The notes under the pieces are model-generated. The model was not told the origin of the DNA and ran no database searches. It worked only from the letters and a program-made list of their open reading frames with translations. Positions 8,300 to 16,826 of a stretch of 20,530 bases of DNA are shown here, in pieces (positions within the stretch are counted from its first letter, which is position 1; every line of letters starts with the position of its first letter). The stretch spans positions 1-20,530 of the forward strand of contig VFKY01000203.1 of NCBI GenBank assembly GCA_009885275.1, read 5' to 3'. The translations under genes were made by a program, and so were the position numbers. The DNA comes from Verrucomicrobiota bacterium (GTDB taxonomy: Bacteria; Verrucomicrobiota; Verrucomicrobiia; Verrucomicrobiales; Verrucomicrobiaceae).

Positions 8300-10024
8300 A
8301 TGATACAAAAATATCTCCATCAATTCCAAAGCACCAGAACAGGTCTCCGATTAGTGGTTTTGTCATGCGTTTCATTACTGTCCATGACTTGTGCTTTGGC
8401 GGCACCACAACTCTCAGCTTCGCTTGAACCTTCAGAAATTCGCCCTGGAAGCTACACCACTTTATCCATCTCCATTGAGGGGGGACAACCTGATAGCCTA
8501 TCAACTATACTGCTGCCTGCCGGAGTGGAGTTAGCCAGCGCTTCACCAAGCTTTAGCAATCAAACCAACATCATCAACGGCAACATTAAGCGCTCGGCCA
8601 TCATTACCTGGCAACTCATGAGCAACACGCCCGGTGAATATGTAATTGCTCCTCAGGAAATACATATCGAAGGAAAACCCTATAAGACTAATGAGACGCG
8701 TCTCGTGGTAAAAGAAAATGCCAGCGGCGCACCTTCATCACAACTTGATCCACTCATGACTTTGGAAGCAGAGAAAAGAGAGTTCTATGTTGGGGAGGTT
8801 GTCCCCATCACTGTAAATTTATATCTCCATCGTCGCACTCTCTTGCGTCGTGTTGGATTGATTGAATTGCCCAAGGATAATTTTGCCATTCAACGCTTTC
8901 CCCTTCAAGCAGATGAGAACGCTGTGATGATGGGAGGCATACCCTATCGCGCTCTTGCCTTTCAAAGCACCCTATCGGCGCTGAAACCAGGTAAATACAA
9001 ACTCGGACCCGCTACAAGTGAGCTCATTTTGGATGTGCCACTCACAGATAGTCGCTCGCAACACCCTTTCTTTAATCAGACGGAATCCCGCAAAGTGAAA
9101 CCAACATGCAATGAAATTGATGTGACGGTATTACCTTTGCCCACCGAGAATCGTCCAAAAAACTTCAGCGGAGTTGTCGGTGAATTTGAGATGACCATGA
9201 CTGCTGAGCCGCAAGATCTTGCTGTCGGCGATCCGATCTCTATAGAAATATCAATCACTGGGACAGGAAATTTTGATGCTCTCACCCCACCAACGAACAC
9301 TGATCCCGAGCCGTGGAAAAGCTATCCACCAAAACGCTATCGAATGGGCAGCAGTAATGTCCCAACTCCGCAAGGTGAGCAGCAAAGCATTGGTTACAAC
9401 CAAGTCATTGTTCCCAAATCTCATGCAACCTTCATTCCACCCTTTGAATTCAGCTATTTTAGCCCCTCTAAAAAACAGTATGTTACCCTACGAACCAAGG
9501 CCACACCTATCAAGGTGAAAGCCGCGGCACGACCAACACAAGAAGCTTCAAAAAACACCCCCGCCGCCGCTGCGACTGTTGCTGCAGAGCCTGAAAAAGC
9601 TGCTGTTGTGAATTCTATTATTACTGACATCCTTGTTACATTGCCTCAAAAACCGATCTGGCTGGCCCAAAAACCCACACTGCTCAACAACAAGCTATTT
9701 GTGATAGGTAACATTTTTGCTTTCGGCATTTTGCTATCACTTATTACAGGTAAATTCGTTTATACCAGTTGGCAGCAATACGTTCACTCACCTGAAGCCC
9801 CGATGAGGGAACTGATGAGTAAAATGAACTCAACAAAACTTAATCCTGCTCAATTCTATTCTCTTGCAGCCAAGTATATTGAAGCAAAGAAACTCAGTGG
9901 TGAAAATATAGCCACCATCATGGAACGGCACGATGCCCTTAATTACGGTGCCATCAATAATGAGACTTCCGCAAAGCTTGATCCTGCCGAACGCAAGAGA
10001 GTACTTACCGCACTAAAAATCTGA
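8300..10024 (+). CDS. batD: BatD, oxygen-tolerance family membrane protein
   Basis: The 574-residue product fits BatD (PF13584-like). It has an N-terminal signal peptide (hydrophobic about 16-34, likely cleavage after ALA), then beta-rich repeats such as LEPSEIRPGSYTTLSISIEG and AEKREFYVGEVVPITVNLYL, typical of the family's Ig-like domains. A membrane helix lies near 466-488, followed by an 86-residue cytoplasmic tail. The large soluble part should sit in the periplasm. The start is ATG at 8300, which gives the signal peptide. An in-frame ATG at 8225 would add 25 residues, overlap the fusion gene by 71 bases and place hydrophilic residues before the signal. A weak AGGA lies about 12 bases upstream of the chosen ATG. 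It follows the BatB-BatC stop by four bases. Confidence 0.88.
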   Translation: MIQKYLHQFQSTRTGLRLVVLSCVSLLSMTCALAAPQLSASLEPSEIRPGSYTTLSISIEGGQPDSLSTILLPAGVELASASPSFSNQTNIINGNIKRSAIITWQLMSNTPGEYVIAPQEIHIEGKPYKTNETRLVVKENASGAPSSQLDPLMTLEAEKREFYVGEVVPITVNLYLHRRTLLRRVGLIELPKDNFAIQRFPLQADENAVMMGGIPYRALAFQSTLSALKPGKYKLGPATSELILDVPLTDSRSQHPFFNQTESRKVKPTCNEIDVTVLPLPTENRPKNFSGVVGEFEMTMTAEPQDLAVGDPISIEISITGTGNFDALTPPTNTDPEPWKSYPPKRYRMGSSNVPTPQGEQQSIGYNQVIVPKSHATFIPPFEFSYFSPSKKQYVTLRTKATPIKVKAAARPTQEASKNTPAAAATVAAEPEKAAVVNSIITDILVTLPQKPIWLAQKPTLLNNKLFVIGNIFAFGILLSLITGKFVYTSWQQYVHSPEAPMRELMSKMNSTKLNPAQFYSLAAKYIEAKKLSGENIATIMERHDALNYGAINNETSAKLDPAERKRVLTALKI

Positions 10025-10040
10025 TTCTAAGAATTTCTTA

Positions 10041-10853
10041 ATGAACCGCATCATCGTCCCGTTATTTATTTTCCTATTGCTTCATGCTCAAACATGGGGC
10101 GCTATAGAACTTACTTACGAAGATCGCTACAATGAGGCAAAAGCTGCCTTTGAAAAAGGTGATTATGCCAAGACTAAAACACTGGGCGAAAAACTGATAC
10201 TAGAGGAACACCTCAGTCCTGAGCTTTTCCAAATTTTAGCCCACACGTATTATCGGCTTGATGATTACGGCCAAGCGGCACTTTGGTATAAGAGGTCATC
10301 CATCTTCCCCCCGCCTTCGCCGGAGATAAGGCAGAACCTTGCCCATATCCATGATCGCACTGGAAATCTCAACTTTCCATCAAACAGCCTTCAATCTCAG
10401 TTTTCTGGTAAGCTGCCGCGCACACTTTGGCTTGTGTTGATGATTAGCGGAGGTTGGATTTTTTTGTTTGCGGCCGTATGGACCATGCTCTTTGCCAAAT
10501 CGATCCGCATCCGATCGTGGCTCATTCTTATCCAAGTGATGGCACTATTGTTAGTAATGGGCTCCTGGTTTGGGTGGCAGTGGCACCCCTCTTATAAAAT
10601 GATAGAACATTTGGCTATAGTAACCACAAAAGATGTCATGGCCCACACGGCCGCTACTGTAACGAGTGGTTCCGTTACAAAATTGCCACTAGGCAGTGAA
10701 GTGCGAATATTGGAAGATCGGGGTATCTGGAGTTATATAGAAGTTTACTCTGAACAACAGGATATCCGTCGCGGTTGGGTTCAAAATAACAAATTAACTC
10801 CATTGTGGCCATATCACGCCTCGTATATGGATGATGGCTATAAAGCTGATTAG
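10041..10853 (+). CDS. batE: BatE: TPR, two membrane helices and SH3-like domain
   Basis: The 270-residue protein begins with a signal peptide (about 4-21, HAQTWGA) and then a TPR-like region (about 25-108: YNEAKAAFEKGDYAKTKTLG, LFQILAHTYYRLDDYGQAAL). Two membrane helices follow at about 128-150 and 159-178. The C-terminal domain (about 191-256) looks like a bacterial SH3 domain, with the pattern GSVTKLPLGSEVRILEDRGIWSYIEV and a final GWVQNN. This is the layout of BatE, the last gene of Bat operons. SH3-like domains of this kind often bind cell-wall or peptide ligands, an inference here. It follows BatD by 16 bases. No clear intrinsic terminator comes after its stop. The start codon has no Shine-Dalgarno sequence. 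Confidence 0.85.
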   Translation: MNRIIVPLFIFLLLHAQTWGAIELTYEDRYNEAKAAFEKGDYAKTKTLGEKLILEEHLSPELFQILAHTYYRLDDYGQAALWYKRSSIFPPPSPEIRQNLAHIHDRTGNLNFPSNSLQSQFSGKLPRTLWLVLMISGGWIFLFAAVWTMLFAKSIRIRSWLILIQVMALLLVMGSWFGWQWHPSYKMIEHLAIVTTKDVMAHTAATVTSGSVTKLPLGSEVRILEDRGIWSYIEVYSEQQDIRRGWVQNNKLTPLWPYHASYMDDGYKAD

Positions 10854-10923
10854 GTTTGTAACCCCAAGCCCAATCCATAATCCCCCTAAAATTCAAAAAA
10901 ACTCACTTTTTCAGATTCCTAGC

Positions 10924-10953
10924 TTGCAATAAAGCTCTAGTTTTGGCTAACTA
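10924..10953 (+). promoter_or_regulatory. Candidate promoter of the TIGR04073 gene
   Basis: TTGCAA at 10924-10929 and TAACTA at 10948-10953 are 18 bases apart and precede the ATG at 10965 by 11 bases. An imperfect inverted repeat (CTAGCTT with AAGCTCTAG, about 10919-10940) overlaps the -35 side. Both boxes match the sigma-70 consensus only partly, so this is a guess from spacing and AT content. Confidence 0.25.
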
Positions 10954-10964
10954 TCATATATTCC

Positions 10965-11384
10965 ATGAAAAAACGTATCACACTACTTGCGGTCGGCGCC
11001 CTCACTTTAGGCAGTATAGCCTATGGCGACATTCAATCCTCCCCAGGATCACAATGGAACTGGAGTCGTAAGCTTTCCCGCTCATTGGCAAATCTAGCTT
11101 ATGGATCTGCTGAATATCCAATCACTTGGCAAAAGGTGAACTCCTCTGATGGAGCCAATGCGGCCTTTGCTCAAGGCGCAGTTGATGGCACTACTCGCAC
11201 GGTAGTTCGATTAGGTTATGGCTTGTTCGAGTTTGTAACGTTCCCCTTTCCTGCATATAAAGGTGGCTATCGCCCTGCTTACCGCACACAAGACCGATTC
11301 AACACTTGGAAGGGTTATGAAGAATTCCCTCCTCAAGTCGGATTCACCTCACAATCAGGCTATACTCGTACCCAAAGCTGGTAA
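10965..11384 (+). CDS. Exosortase system-associated protein, TIGR04073 family
   Basis: The 139-residue protein has a signal peptide (KKR, hydrophobic core, likely cleavage after AYG near residue 21). The mature part has the family pattern: RKLSRSLANLAYGSAEYPIT (about 35-54), then an Ala/Gly-rich stretch with VDGTTRTVVRLGYGLFEFVT (about 73-92) ending in FPFPAYKGGYRPAY. This matches my memory of TIGR04073, small secreted proteins found chiefly in Verrucomicrobiota genomes that carry exosortase. Their function is unknown. No exosortase or PEP-CTERM tail is in this window, and the protein itself shows no PEP-CTERM anchor. It is 111 bases from batE, so it probably has its own promoter. A strong terminator follows. 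Confidence 0.85.
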   Translation: MKKRITLLAVGALTLGSIAYGDIQSSPGSQWNWSRKLSRSLANLAYGSAEYPITWQKVNSSDGANAAFAQGAVDGTTRTVVRLGYGLFEFVTFPFPAYKGGYRPAYRTQDRFNTWKGYEEFPPQVGFTSQSGYTRTQSW

Positions 11385-11402
11385 GAGCTAAATCTAAACT
11401 TT

Positions 11403-11440
11403 ACAAAAAAAGGCTCGGCAATTGCCGAGCCTTTTTTTGT
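11403..11440. terminator. Bidirectional intrinsic terminator (38-bp perfect palindrome)
   Basis: The 38 bases are a perfect palindrome: A-rich left arm, GC-rich stem GGCTCGGCAATTGCCGAGCC at 11412-11431, and a T tract on the right. The stem followed by U on either strand ends transcription both ways. It sits between the TIGR04073 gene and the oppositely oriented rng gene. Confidence 0.93.
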
Positions 11441-11466
11441 GGAGCCAATTTTTTTAAACAGCTAAT

Positions 11467-11503
11467 AAAAAATCTCTTCAATCCAGAAAGTGGACTGAAG
11501 AGA
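11467..11503 (-). terminator. Intrinsic terminator of the mre-rng operon
   Basis: Read on the minus strand, TCTCTTCAGTCCA, loop CTTTC, and TGGATTGAAGAGA form a 13-bp stem (one G-U pair), followed directly by six T residues. It lies 14 bases beyond the rng stop codon at 11518. With the palindrome downstream it makes a tandem stop for minus-strand transcription. Confidence 0.9.
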
Positions 11504-11517
11504 CCTGTTTATTAAGC

Positions 11518-13107
11518 TTATATTTTAATCTCTTCGCCAGTCTTGGCATCTGCGACGAGAAATTGTTCTCTAGTGTAATTGGGATCCGTGCGAAAAGTCA
11601 TACGCGCTAAATATTTGCGCTCAAGATCGACAAGAATTTGATCATCCGTGGTACGAAGACGGTTCATGACATCCGGATGAATAACCACCAATAAATCACG
11701 ATCAGCCTCAGGTAAACGCGGTAAAACAGAACTAAGACGACGTTGCAATTCCACACTCATGGTGATTGGGGTCTTAATCTGACCATGCCCTTTGCAGTGA
11801 GGACATTCTTCATAAAGGGCATCACTAAGGCTTTCATGGAGCCTTTGACGAGTCATCTCCATCAGACCAAACTGAGAGATCTGTAGAATTTGAGTTTTAG
11901 CTTTGTCCTTACGGGTATGATCAACCATCAACTTGTAAACCGCTTGTTGTTCCTTGCGACCCTTCATGTCGATAAAATCAACAACCACAAGCCCACCAAT
12001 GTTTCTTAATCTGAGCTGACGAGCTACTTCTGCAGCAGCTTCCATATTGGTTTCAAATATGACTTTGTCTGCATTACCAGCTCCCTTATTACGTCCAGTA
12101 TTCACATCGATTGAAATCAACGCTTCGGTTTGATCTATAACAATATACCCACCACACCGAAGCCAGACTTGTCGGTAAAACGCCGTATCAATTTGGCGTT
12201 GAATATTGTAACGCTCAAAAAGCGCGCCAGGTCCTGTGAAGTGAGTGATACGTCGTTTTGCACGACTCGAGATCGGAGCAACGAGTTCCTGCATTCTTTG
12301 AACCACCGCCAAGTCATCACATACAATTTCATCAACTTCATCTGTCAGGAAATCCCGAACAGTTCTTTCAAAAACATCAGGCTCTTCAAAACAACAAGCT
12401 GGAGCTTTCTGTGAATCACGTCTTTCTACAATATCACTCCATTGCTCAACGAGAATACTGAGATCACGAATGATATGTCGAGCACGTTTGCCCGAAGCTT
12501 CAGTCCTCATGATAAGCCCCATTCCTTCGGGAAGTGCTAGGTTTTCAATAATACCGCGAAGACGTTTTCTTTCCTTGGGATCATCTATTTTTCGTGAAAT
12601 GCCACAAGAATCATTCAATGGCATTAAGACCAACAATCGCCCCGCCATGGAAATATTAGTAGTGACTCGTGGGCCCTTATTACCAATAGGTCCTTTGGTA
12701 ACTTGCACTAGAATTTCAGAGCCTACCGGATAGAGCGATGGAATATCTTTGGCTGTGATATTCTTTTTTTTATTTCCTCCCTTTCCTCGGGTGATTTCCT
12801 CGAGTCCAGCATCAAGGGCTGCTGGAATGGCATCCCAAAAATGTAAGAACGCATTTTTATCAAGGCCAATGTCCACAAACATGGCCTTTAATCCCTGCTC
12901 GATATTTTTGATGCGCCCTTTGTAAATACTCCCTACAAGGTGAGTCGTACCGACGCGTTCAATGGAATACTCTTCAAGGACACCGTTTTCCAAAACGGCA
13001 ACTCGGTTTTCAAGCTTTTCACAGTTAATAACGATGCGTGTTCCTGTATTGATGTCTTTCTTACCGGTGAAAAACTCTTTAATTCTTTGTACGAATCCTA
13101 ATGGCAT
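11518..13107 (-). CDS. rng: Ribonuclease G/E family endoribonuclease
   Basis: The 529-residue protein has the RNase E/G catalytic core. An S1 RNA-binding domain begins about residue 40 (GSIYKGRIKNIEQGLKAMFV) and includes a Gly/Lys-rich insertion (108-118). The DNase I-like part holds the catalytic aspartates: SIDVNTG with D334 and VVVDFIDMK with D377 and D380. The zinc-link CPHCKGHG follows at C435 and C438. The length is close to RNase G and lacks the long disordered tail of E. coli RNase E. It cleaves single-stranded RNA in rRNA maturation and mRNA decay. It is the last gene of the mre operon, 42 bases after mrdA, and a terminator follows its stop. The ATG at 13107 has no visible Shine-Dalgarno sequence. 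Confidence 0.96.
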   Translation of the reverse strand: MPLGFVQRIKEFFTGKKDINTGTRIVINCEKLENRVAVLENGVLEEYSIERVGTTHLVGSIYKGRIKNIEQGLKAMFVDIGLDKNAFLHFWDAIPAALDAGLEEITRGKGGNKKKNITAKDIPSLYPVGSEILVQVTKGPIGNKGPRVTTNISMAGRLLVLMPLNDSCGISRKIDDPKERKRLRGIIENLALPEGMGLIMRTEASGKRARHIIRDLSILVEQWSDIVERRDSQKAPACCFEEPDVFERTVRDFLTDEVDEIVCDDLAVVQRMQELVAPISSRAKRRITHFTGPGALFERYNIQRQIDTAFYRQVWLRCGGYIVIDQTEALISIDVNTGRNKGAGNADKVIFETNMEAAAEVARQLRLRNIGGLVVVDFIDMKGRKEQQAVYKLMVDHTRKDKAKTQILQISQFGLMEMTRQRLHESLSDALYEECPHCKGHGQIKTPITMSVELQRRLSSVLPRLPEADRDLLVVIHPDVMNRLRTTDDQILVDLERKYLARMTFRTDPNYTREQFLVADAKTGEEIKI

Positions 13108-13149
13108 AATGATGAATAGTTTATGATTGTTTCAATGATGGGTGATTAC

Positions 13150-15342
13150 TTATCGGGTGAATATTCTCTTTAAAAAATTAGCGCGACGTGGTGGTGTTGA
13201 TTGATTTTGTATAGCTCGAGATCCTTCAACATCAGCCTCTTCACGAATAGTGACACGAGGAGTAGCAACAGCGTCCTCTTTACGACGAGATTTGGGTGCA
13301 TCAGTATCATCATTGACTATTCCCGCATCGTCTTCATTCGTTGTCGGCGCAATAGACGGTACACCATCGAAAGATACCGCTAGTACCGGGGTGAAATTAC
13401 CCACCACTTCAGACACCGGTGAAAGCGCTACAGAGTATCCGTTGTCCAACGCCAACGCTTGCTCCATGATACGTTTGGCAATAGGAGCAGCGCATCCGCC
13501 TCCAGATTTACCACCTTGAACCAAAATACAGCATGCTAATTTTGGATTTTCGTACGGAGCAAAAGTAATGAATAAAGTGTGATTGTCGCCAATAGCTTCC
13601 TTGCCCTCGTATCGCCAATTTTGAGCCGTGCCGGTCTTACCTGCAACCTCTATACCGGGAATACGCGCTGCTTTTGCGGTTCCTCCAGCCTCCATGACTA
13701 CTTTCCACATGCCTTTACGAACCAATTCCAATTTTTCAGCCGTTAGCCCGTAATCCTTGAAGACACCCCTAACATCCGGAAGTTGTTCTCTGATGAGTTC
13801 TGATCCATCCGTGATCTTCTTAAGTAAATGTGGCTTATAGGCAGTACCACCATTGCCTACTGTAGAAGCCAATCCAGCCATTTGTAGTGGGCTAGCAAGT
13901 ACGAATCCCTGGCCAATGGAGGTATTTGCAGTCGTTCCACTAGTCCAGCGAACATCAGGATGATGAATGGCAAGCCATGCTGGCGAAGGCAGTATCCCAG
14001 CATCCTCTTCCTCAAGTTCAATGCCAGTCTTTACACCAAGCCCAAACATCTCACCCGCTTTTACAATATTGTTAATACCCGCATGATTACCGTATTGGTA
14101 AAAGTAACAGTTACATGAGTTTTTTAAAGCATCACTTAACCCAAGTCCGCCATGCGAACCTCCTTTGGCAGCAATCCAACATTTCATAGCCTTGTTACCA
14201 TAAGTGATGCTACCTGGACAATTCCAATGATCTCCTTGAATACCGGCGAGAATGCCGGCAAAAGATATCATCACCTTGTAAATTGATCCTGGAGAATATG
14301 TCCTCACAGCGCGGTTCAATAATGGGACGCAAGGATTTGCAAGGTAGCCTTTAAAATCAGCACTTGAGATCGTTGGAATGAATTTGTTCGGATTAAAGGA
14401 AGGCACAGAAGCCATTGCTAGAACCTCTCCTGTGGAGGGTTTCATGACCACGACTGATCCTCGGCCAATAGCAGGACTACTCTCTCTTAAAGCACGCTCC
14501 GCTATTAGTTGAATACGAGCATCCAAAGTCAGGTAAACATCATTCCCCTTCCGAGGATCCTGATGTTCAATTTCTCTTACAATGGCGCCTTTTTCATTCT
14601 GAAGCATGATTTGAACACCAGGGCGGCCTCTGAGTTCATCATTAAATGATTTCTCCATGCCTGCTACCCCATAGTCATCTCCAACATAAAAATCCCAGTC
14701 GTTACGCTCTTCATCGGGTACTTTTTTTTCATCAGGGAGGCTGACATAACCGAGAACATGGCAAGCAAGTGCATCATAGATATATTGGCGCACAGGCCGA
14801 ACAGTCACTGATACACCTGGCAATCCCAAACGATGCTCTGCAAATTGACTAAAATCCTCAAAAGTTAAGTCCCGGCGGTAAACCCAGGGAACCACACCGC
14901 GATTCGTTCGATATTGGACACGCAATTGATTAGCGTTGTAGGGTGCTGCAAGACCAAGTTTATTTAGATTGCCTATAATAACTTCGTCAACAATTGCAAC
15001 AATATCAGTCTCCATCTTACTGCGTGGAATACCTTGCTCCAAATAATAGTATTCAAATTCCGGCAGCTTTGCTTGTTTCTTATATTCAGCGACTAACGTT
15101 TTTAAATCAATCCGCACTTCAAAGGATGCTTTATTTGAAACAAGCGCAACGCCATTGCGATCTTTAATTTCCCCGCGAACACCAGGAATACGCACACGCA
15201 GTGTTTTGGTGCCAGGCACTTTATTTACAAATTCATCATGCCTTTCTACACTCAAATTCCAGAGACGTTGAGCGAGGGTGCCAAATCCTAAAATTAGCAC
15301 CATCGTGAATATATAAAGGCGAATGCGGTATTTAACTACCAT
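13150..15342 (-). CDS. mrdA: Penicillin-binding protein 2 (elongasome transpeptidase)
   Basis: The 730-residue product is a class B penicillin-binding protein of the PBP2 type. It has a short cytoplasmic start, one membrane helix (about 8-25), the N-terminal dimerization/pedestal region with RGEIKDRNG near 56-64, and the transpeptidase domain. The three active-site motifs are intact: S353-I-Y-K356 (the acylated serine), S409-C-N411 and K569-T-G571. PBP2 crosslinks peptidoglycan during lateral elongation in partnership with RodA, which is not in this window. After the last domain comes a polar tail of about 80 residues (650-730), rich in Asp, Glu, Arg and Thr, ending in the basic NFLKRIFTR; such an extension is not part of the core fold. 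The start overlaps the mreD stop by 11 bases. Confidence 0.95.
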   Translation of the reverse strand: MVVKYRIRLYIFTMVLILGFGTLAQRLWNLSVERHDEFVNKVPGTKTLRVRIPGVRGEIKDRNGVALVSNKASFEVRIDLKTLVAEYKKQAKLPEFEYYYLEQGIPRSKMETDIVAIVDEVIIGNLNKLGLAAPYNANQLRVQYRTNRGVVPWVYRRDLTFEDFSQFAEHRLGLPGVSVTVRPVRQYIYDALACHVLGYVSLPDEKKVPDEERNDWDFYVGDDYGVAGMEKSFNDELRGRPGVQIMLQNEKGAIVREIEHQDPRKGNDVYLTLDARIQLIAERALRESSPAIGRGSVVVMKPSTGEVLAMASVPSFNPNKFIPTISSADFKGYLANPCVPLLNRAVRTYSPGSIYKVMISFAGILAGIQGDHWNCPGSITYGNKAMKCWIAAKGGSHGGLGLSDALKNSCNCYFYQYGNHAGINNIVKAGEMFGLGVKTGIELEEEDAGILPSPAWLAIHHPDVRWTSGTTANTSIGQGFVLASPLQMAGLASTVGNGGTAYKPHLLKKITDGSELIREQLPDVRGVFKDYGLTAEKLELVRKGMWKVVMEAGGTAKAARIPGIEVAGKTGTAQNWRYEGKEAIGDNHTLFITFAPYENPKLACCILVQGGKSGGGCAAPIAKRIMEQALALDNGYSVALSPVSEVVGNFTPVLAVSFDGVPSIAPTTNEDDAGIVNDDTDAPKSRRKEDAVATPRVTIREEADVEGSRAIQNQSTPPRRANFLKRIFTR

Positions 15343-15958
15343 AGATGCGATACACTAGATTTTCGTTGCGCACTTCATAGTTCAAAACTCGAGCAAGCAT
15401 GTGCAATACAAATAGAAGGGGCGGCGAGACCAACATAGCCAATAAGGCGTCGGTGCCGAGTTTTGTCCAAAGACCGGAATGAAACTCAAAACTTCCTCGC
15501 AAAAAAGAAAGTAATAAAAACTCAACTAACAGCCAAAGAAATGTAGCTAGTCCAATCATAATAACAGGCAACTCCCAACGCCCCCTTTTAAATAATGGAC
15601 GGATCCCTTGCATCAGTGTGCCGGCAACACCAAAAAGAAATATTGAATAACCCACCTGTAGTTTAATATTTAATCCAGAATGAGAAGTTGGGGCGTTTTG
15701 TGCCGAGAGATCCAACACTTTTTGTGTAGGGCTTTTATCTTCTTTATATGGCAGGTGCCGTGCATCCCATAACAAGCCTGTAAAGAGCGCCAGAAACAAC
15801 ATCACTGGAAAAGATACACTAAGAGAAGCGGCGAAGAAAAATACCGGCGGTAGTAACACTCTTGCTTGTTGTGCAAATTCAATGGCAGGAATGAACTCTT
15901 GAACTCCGAAGGCAAGTGTGAGCATTACGAAAACAGCGGTGTTAAATAGATAATTCAT
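15332..15958 (-). CDS. mreD: Rod shape-determining protein MreD
   Basis: This 208-residue membrane protein has about five or six hydrophobic helices (about 5-15, 33-58, 105-120, 131-153, 168-195) and little charged sequence besides the loops. Sequence identity to MreD is always weak, so the call rests mainly on its place between mreC and mrdA, its topology and its size. MreD is part of the elongasome complex, tying MreC and PBP2 to the MreB filaments. It is longer than the E. coli protein (162 residues) because of a loop near residues 65-100 (LPYKEDKSPTQKVLDLSAQN). Its ATG overlaps the mreC stop by four bases (ATGA), and a GGAA lies about 7 bases upstream. Confidence 0.85.
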   Translation of the reverse strand: MNYLFNTAVFVMLTLAFGVQEFIPAIEFAQQARVLLPPVFFFAASLSVSFPVMLFLALFTGLLWDARHLPYKEDKSPTQKVLDLSAQNAPTSHSGLNIKLQVGYSIFLFGVAGTLMQGIRPLFKRGRWELPVIMIGLATFLWLLVEFLLLSFLRGSFEFHSGLWTKLGTDALLAMLVSPPLLFVLHMLARVLNYEVRNENLVYRIYGS

Positions 15959-16770
15959 GGCGAATTTTCCATATCAACGTGAACTACAAAAACATCGTCG
16001 AGCAAAGAAAAATCGACGGCCGATTCGACAACTGCCTCTCCTGAAATATCTCGCGATTCAAAAATTTTAACTTTCCCTAGCAATAAGCCGGCAGGAAATA
16101 CACCGCCATCACCTGTTGAGTATACATTGGCACCAGGTTCAACTTGTAAGGTTCGATCAAGAAAACGAAGTCTCAGGTCAGGACGCGTTTTGAATCCGCC
16201 ACGTTCACCCGATAATATACCTTTGCCTTGTATACCCTCGATGCGTGCAGCAACTCGACATTCTTCATCGGTGAGAAGAATAACTTCTGCGGTGTGTGCT
16301 GCAACTTTTCCTGTTTTTCCGACTAGGCCCTTTTCCGTAATCACTGGGCTATCAGTCCCCAGGTTATCCAACGATCCTTTATCAATAATAATTGTATTCC
16401 ACCAATTAGAAACAGATCGGCGCAAAACTCGTGCGGCCGTAAGTTTCAGCGGCACCTGTTGACGATACTCAAGCATGGCGCGGAACTTATTGTTCTCATC
16501 CACTACTTGTAGGTATTTTTGTTCCGTGATGGAGAGTTGTGCAACTTTTTGCTGCAGATGCTCATAGTCCTTCTGCATCGCAGCCACATCGGAGGGATTA
16601 CTTATAACATTTTTCACCTCGTGTTCAGCATTTGCGCCGACACGAATAAATGGGGAAAGCACATTCATAAGCCCTGTTTGAATGGATCTTGTTTGTACCG
16701 TATCAAGTGTCAAAACAACAACGAGCACGACAACAAAGAGCAGCAGGGCAATTATATTGCTTTTCTTCAT
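15955..16770 (-). CDS. mreC: Cell shape-determining protein MreC
   Basis: The 271-residue product starts MKKSNII, with a single membrane helix (about 4-23), then a coiled coil (about 50-85: MQKDYEHLQQKVAQLSITEQ), and a beta-rich periplasmic domain that includes the family-typical SPVITEKGLVGKTGKV (about 141-156). MreC is the bitopic scaffold that links MreB to the wall synthases. The start at 16770 is chosen because AAGGA lies 10 bases upstream; an in-frame GTG at 16794 would add eight residues that include the bases of that site. It is 56 bases after mreB and overlaps mreD. Confidence 0.93.
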   Translation of the reverse strand: MKKSNIIALLLFVVVLVVVLTLDTVQTRSIQTGLMNVLSPFIRVGANAEHEVKNVISNPSDVAAMQKDYEHLQQKVAQLSITEQKYLQVVDENNKFRAMLEYRQQVPLKLTAARVLRRSVSNWWNTIIIDKGSLDNLGTDSPVITEKGLVGKTGKVAAHTAEVILLTDEECRVAARIEGIQGKGILSGERGGFKTRPDLRLRFLDRTLQVEPGANVYSTGDGGVFPAGLLLGKVKIFESRDISGEAVVESAVDFSLLDDVFVVHVDMENSP

Positions 16771-16780
16771 GCGAGCCGTT

Positions 16781-16785
16781 TCCTT
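16781..16785 (-). promoter_or_regulatory. Ribosome-binding site AAGGA of mreC
   Basis: AAGGA on the minus strand sits 10 bases before the ATG at 16770, one of the few clear Shine-Dalgarno sequences in the window. It favours this start over the GTG at 16794. Confidence 0.7.
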
Positions 16786-16826
16786 ATGAAGCACCGCCAG
16801 ACGGTTGCTGATCTGTAATGCGAAAT

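Noticed and set aside
12130..12414. 94-codon plus-strand frame within rng
   Set aside because: Lies opposite the RNase catalytic region with conserved motifs; a shadow.
16771..16794. GTG start giving eight extra residues of MreC
   Set aside because: A clear AAGGA site lies inside this stretch, 10 bases before the ATG at 16770.
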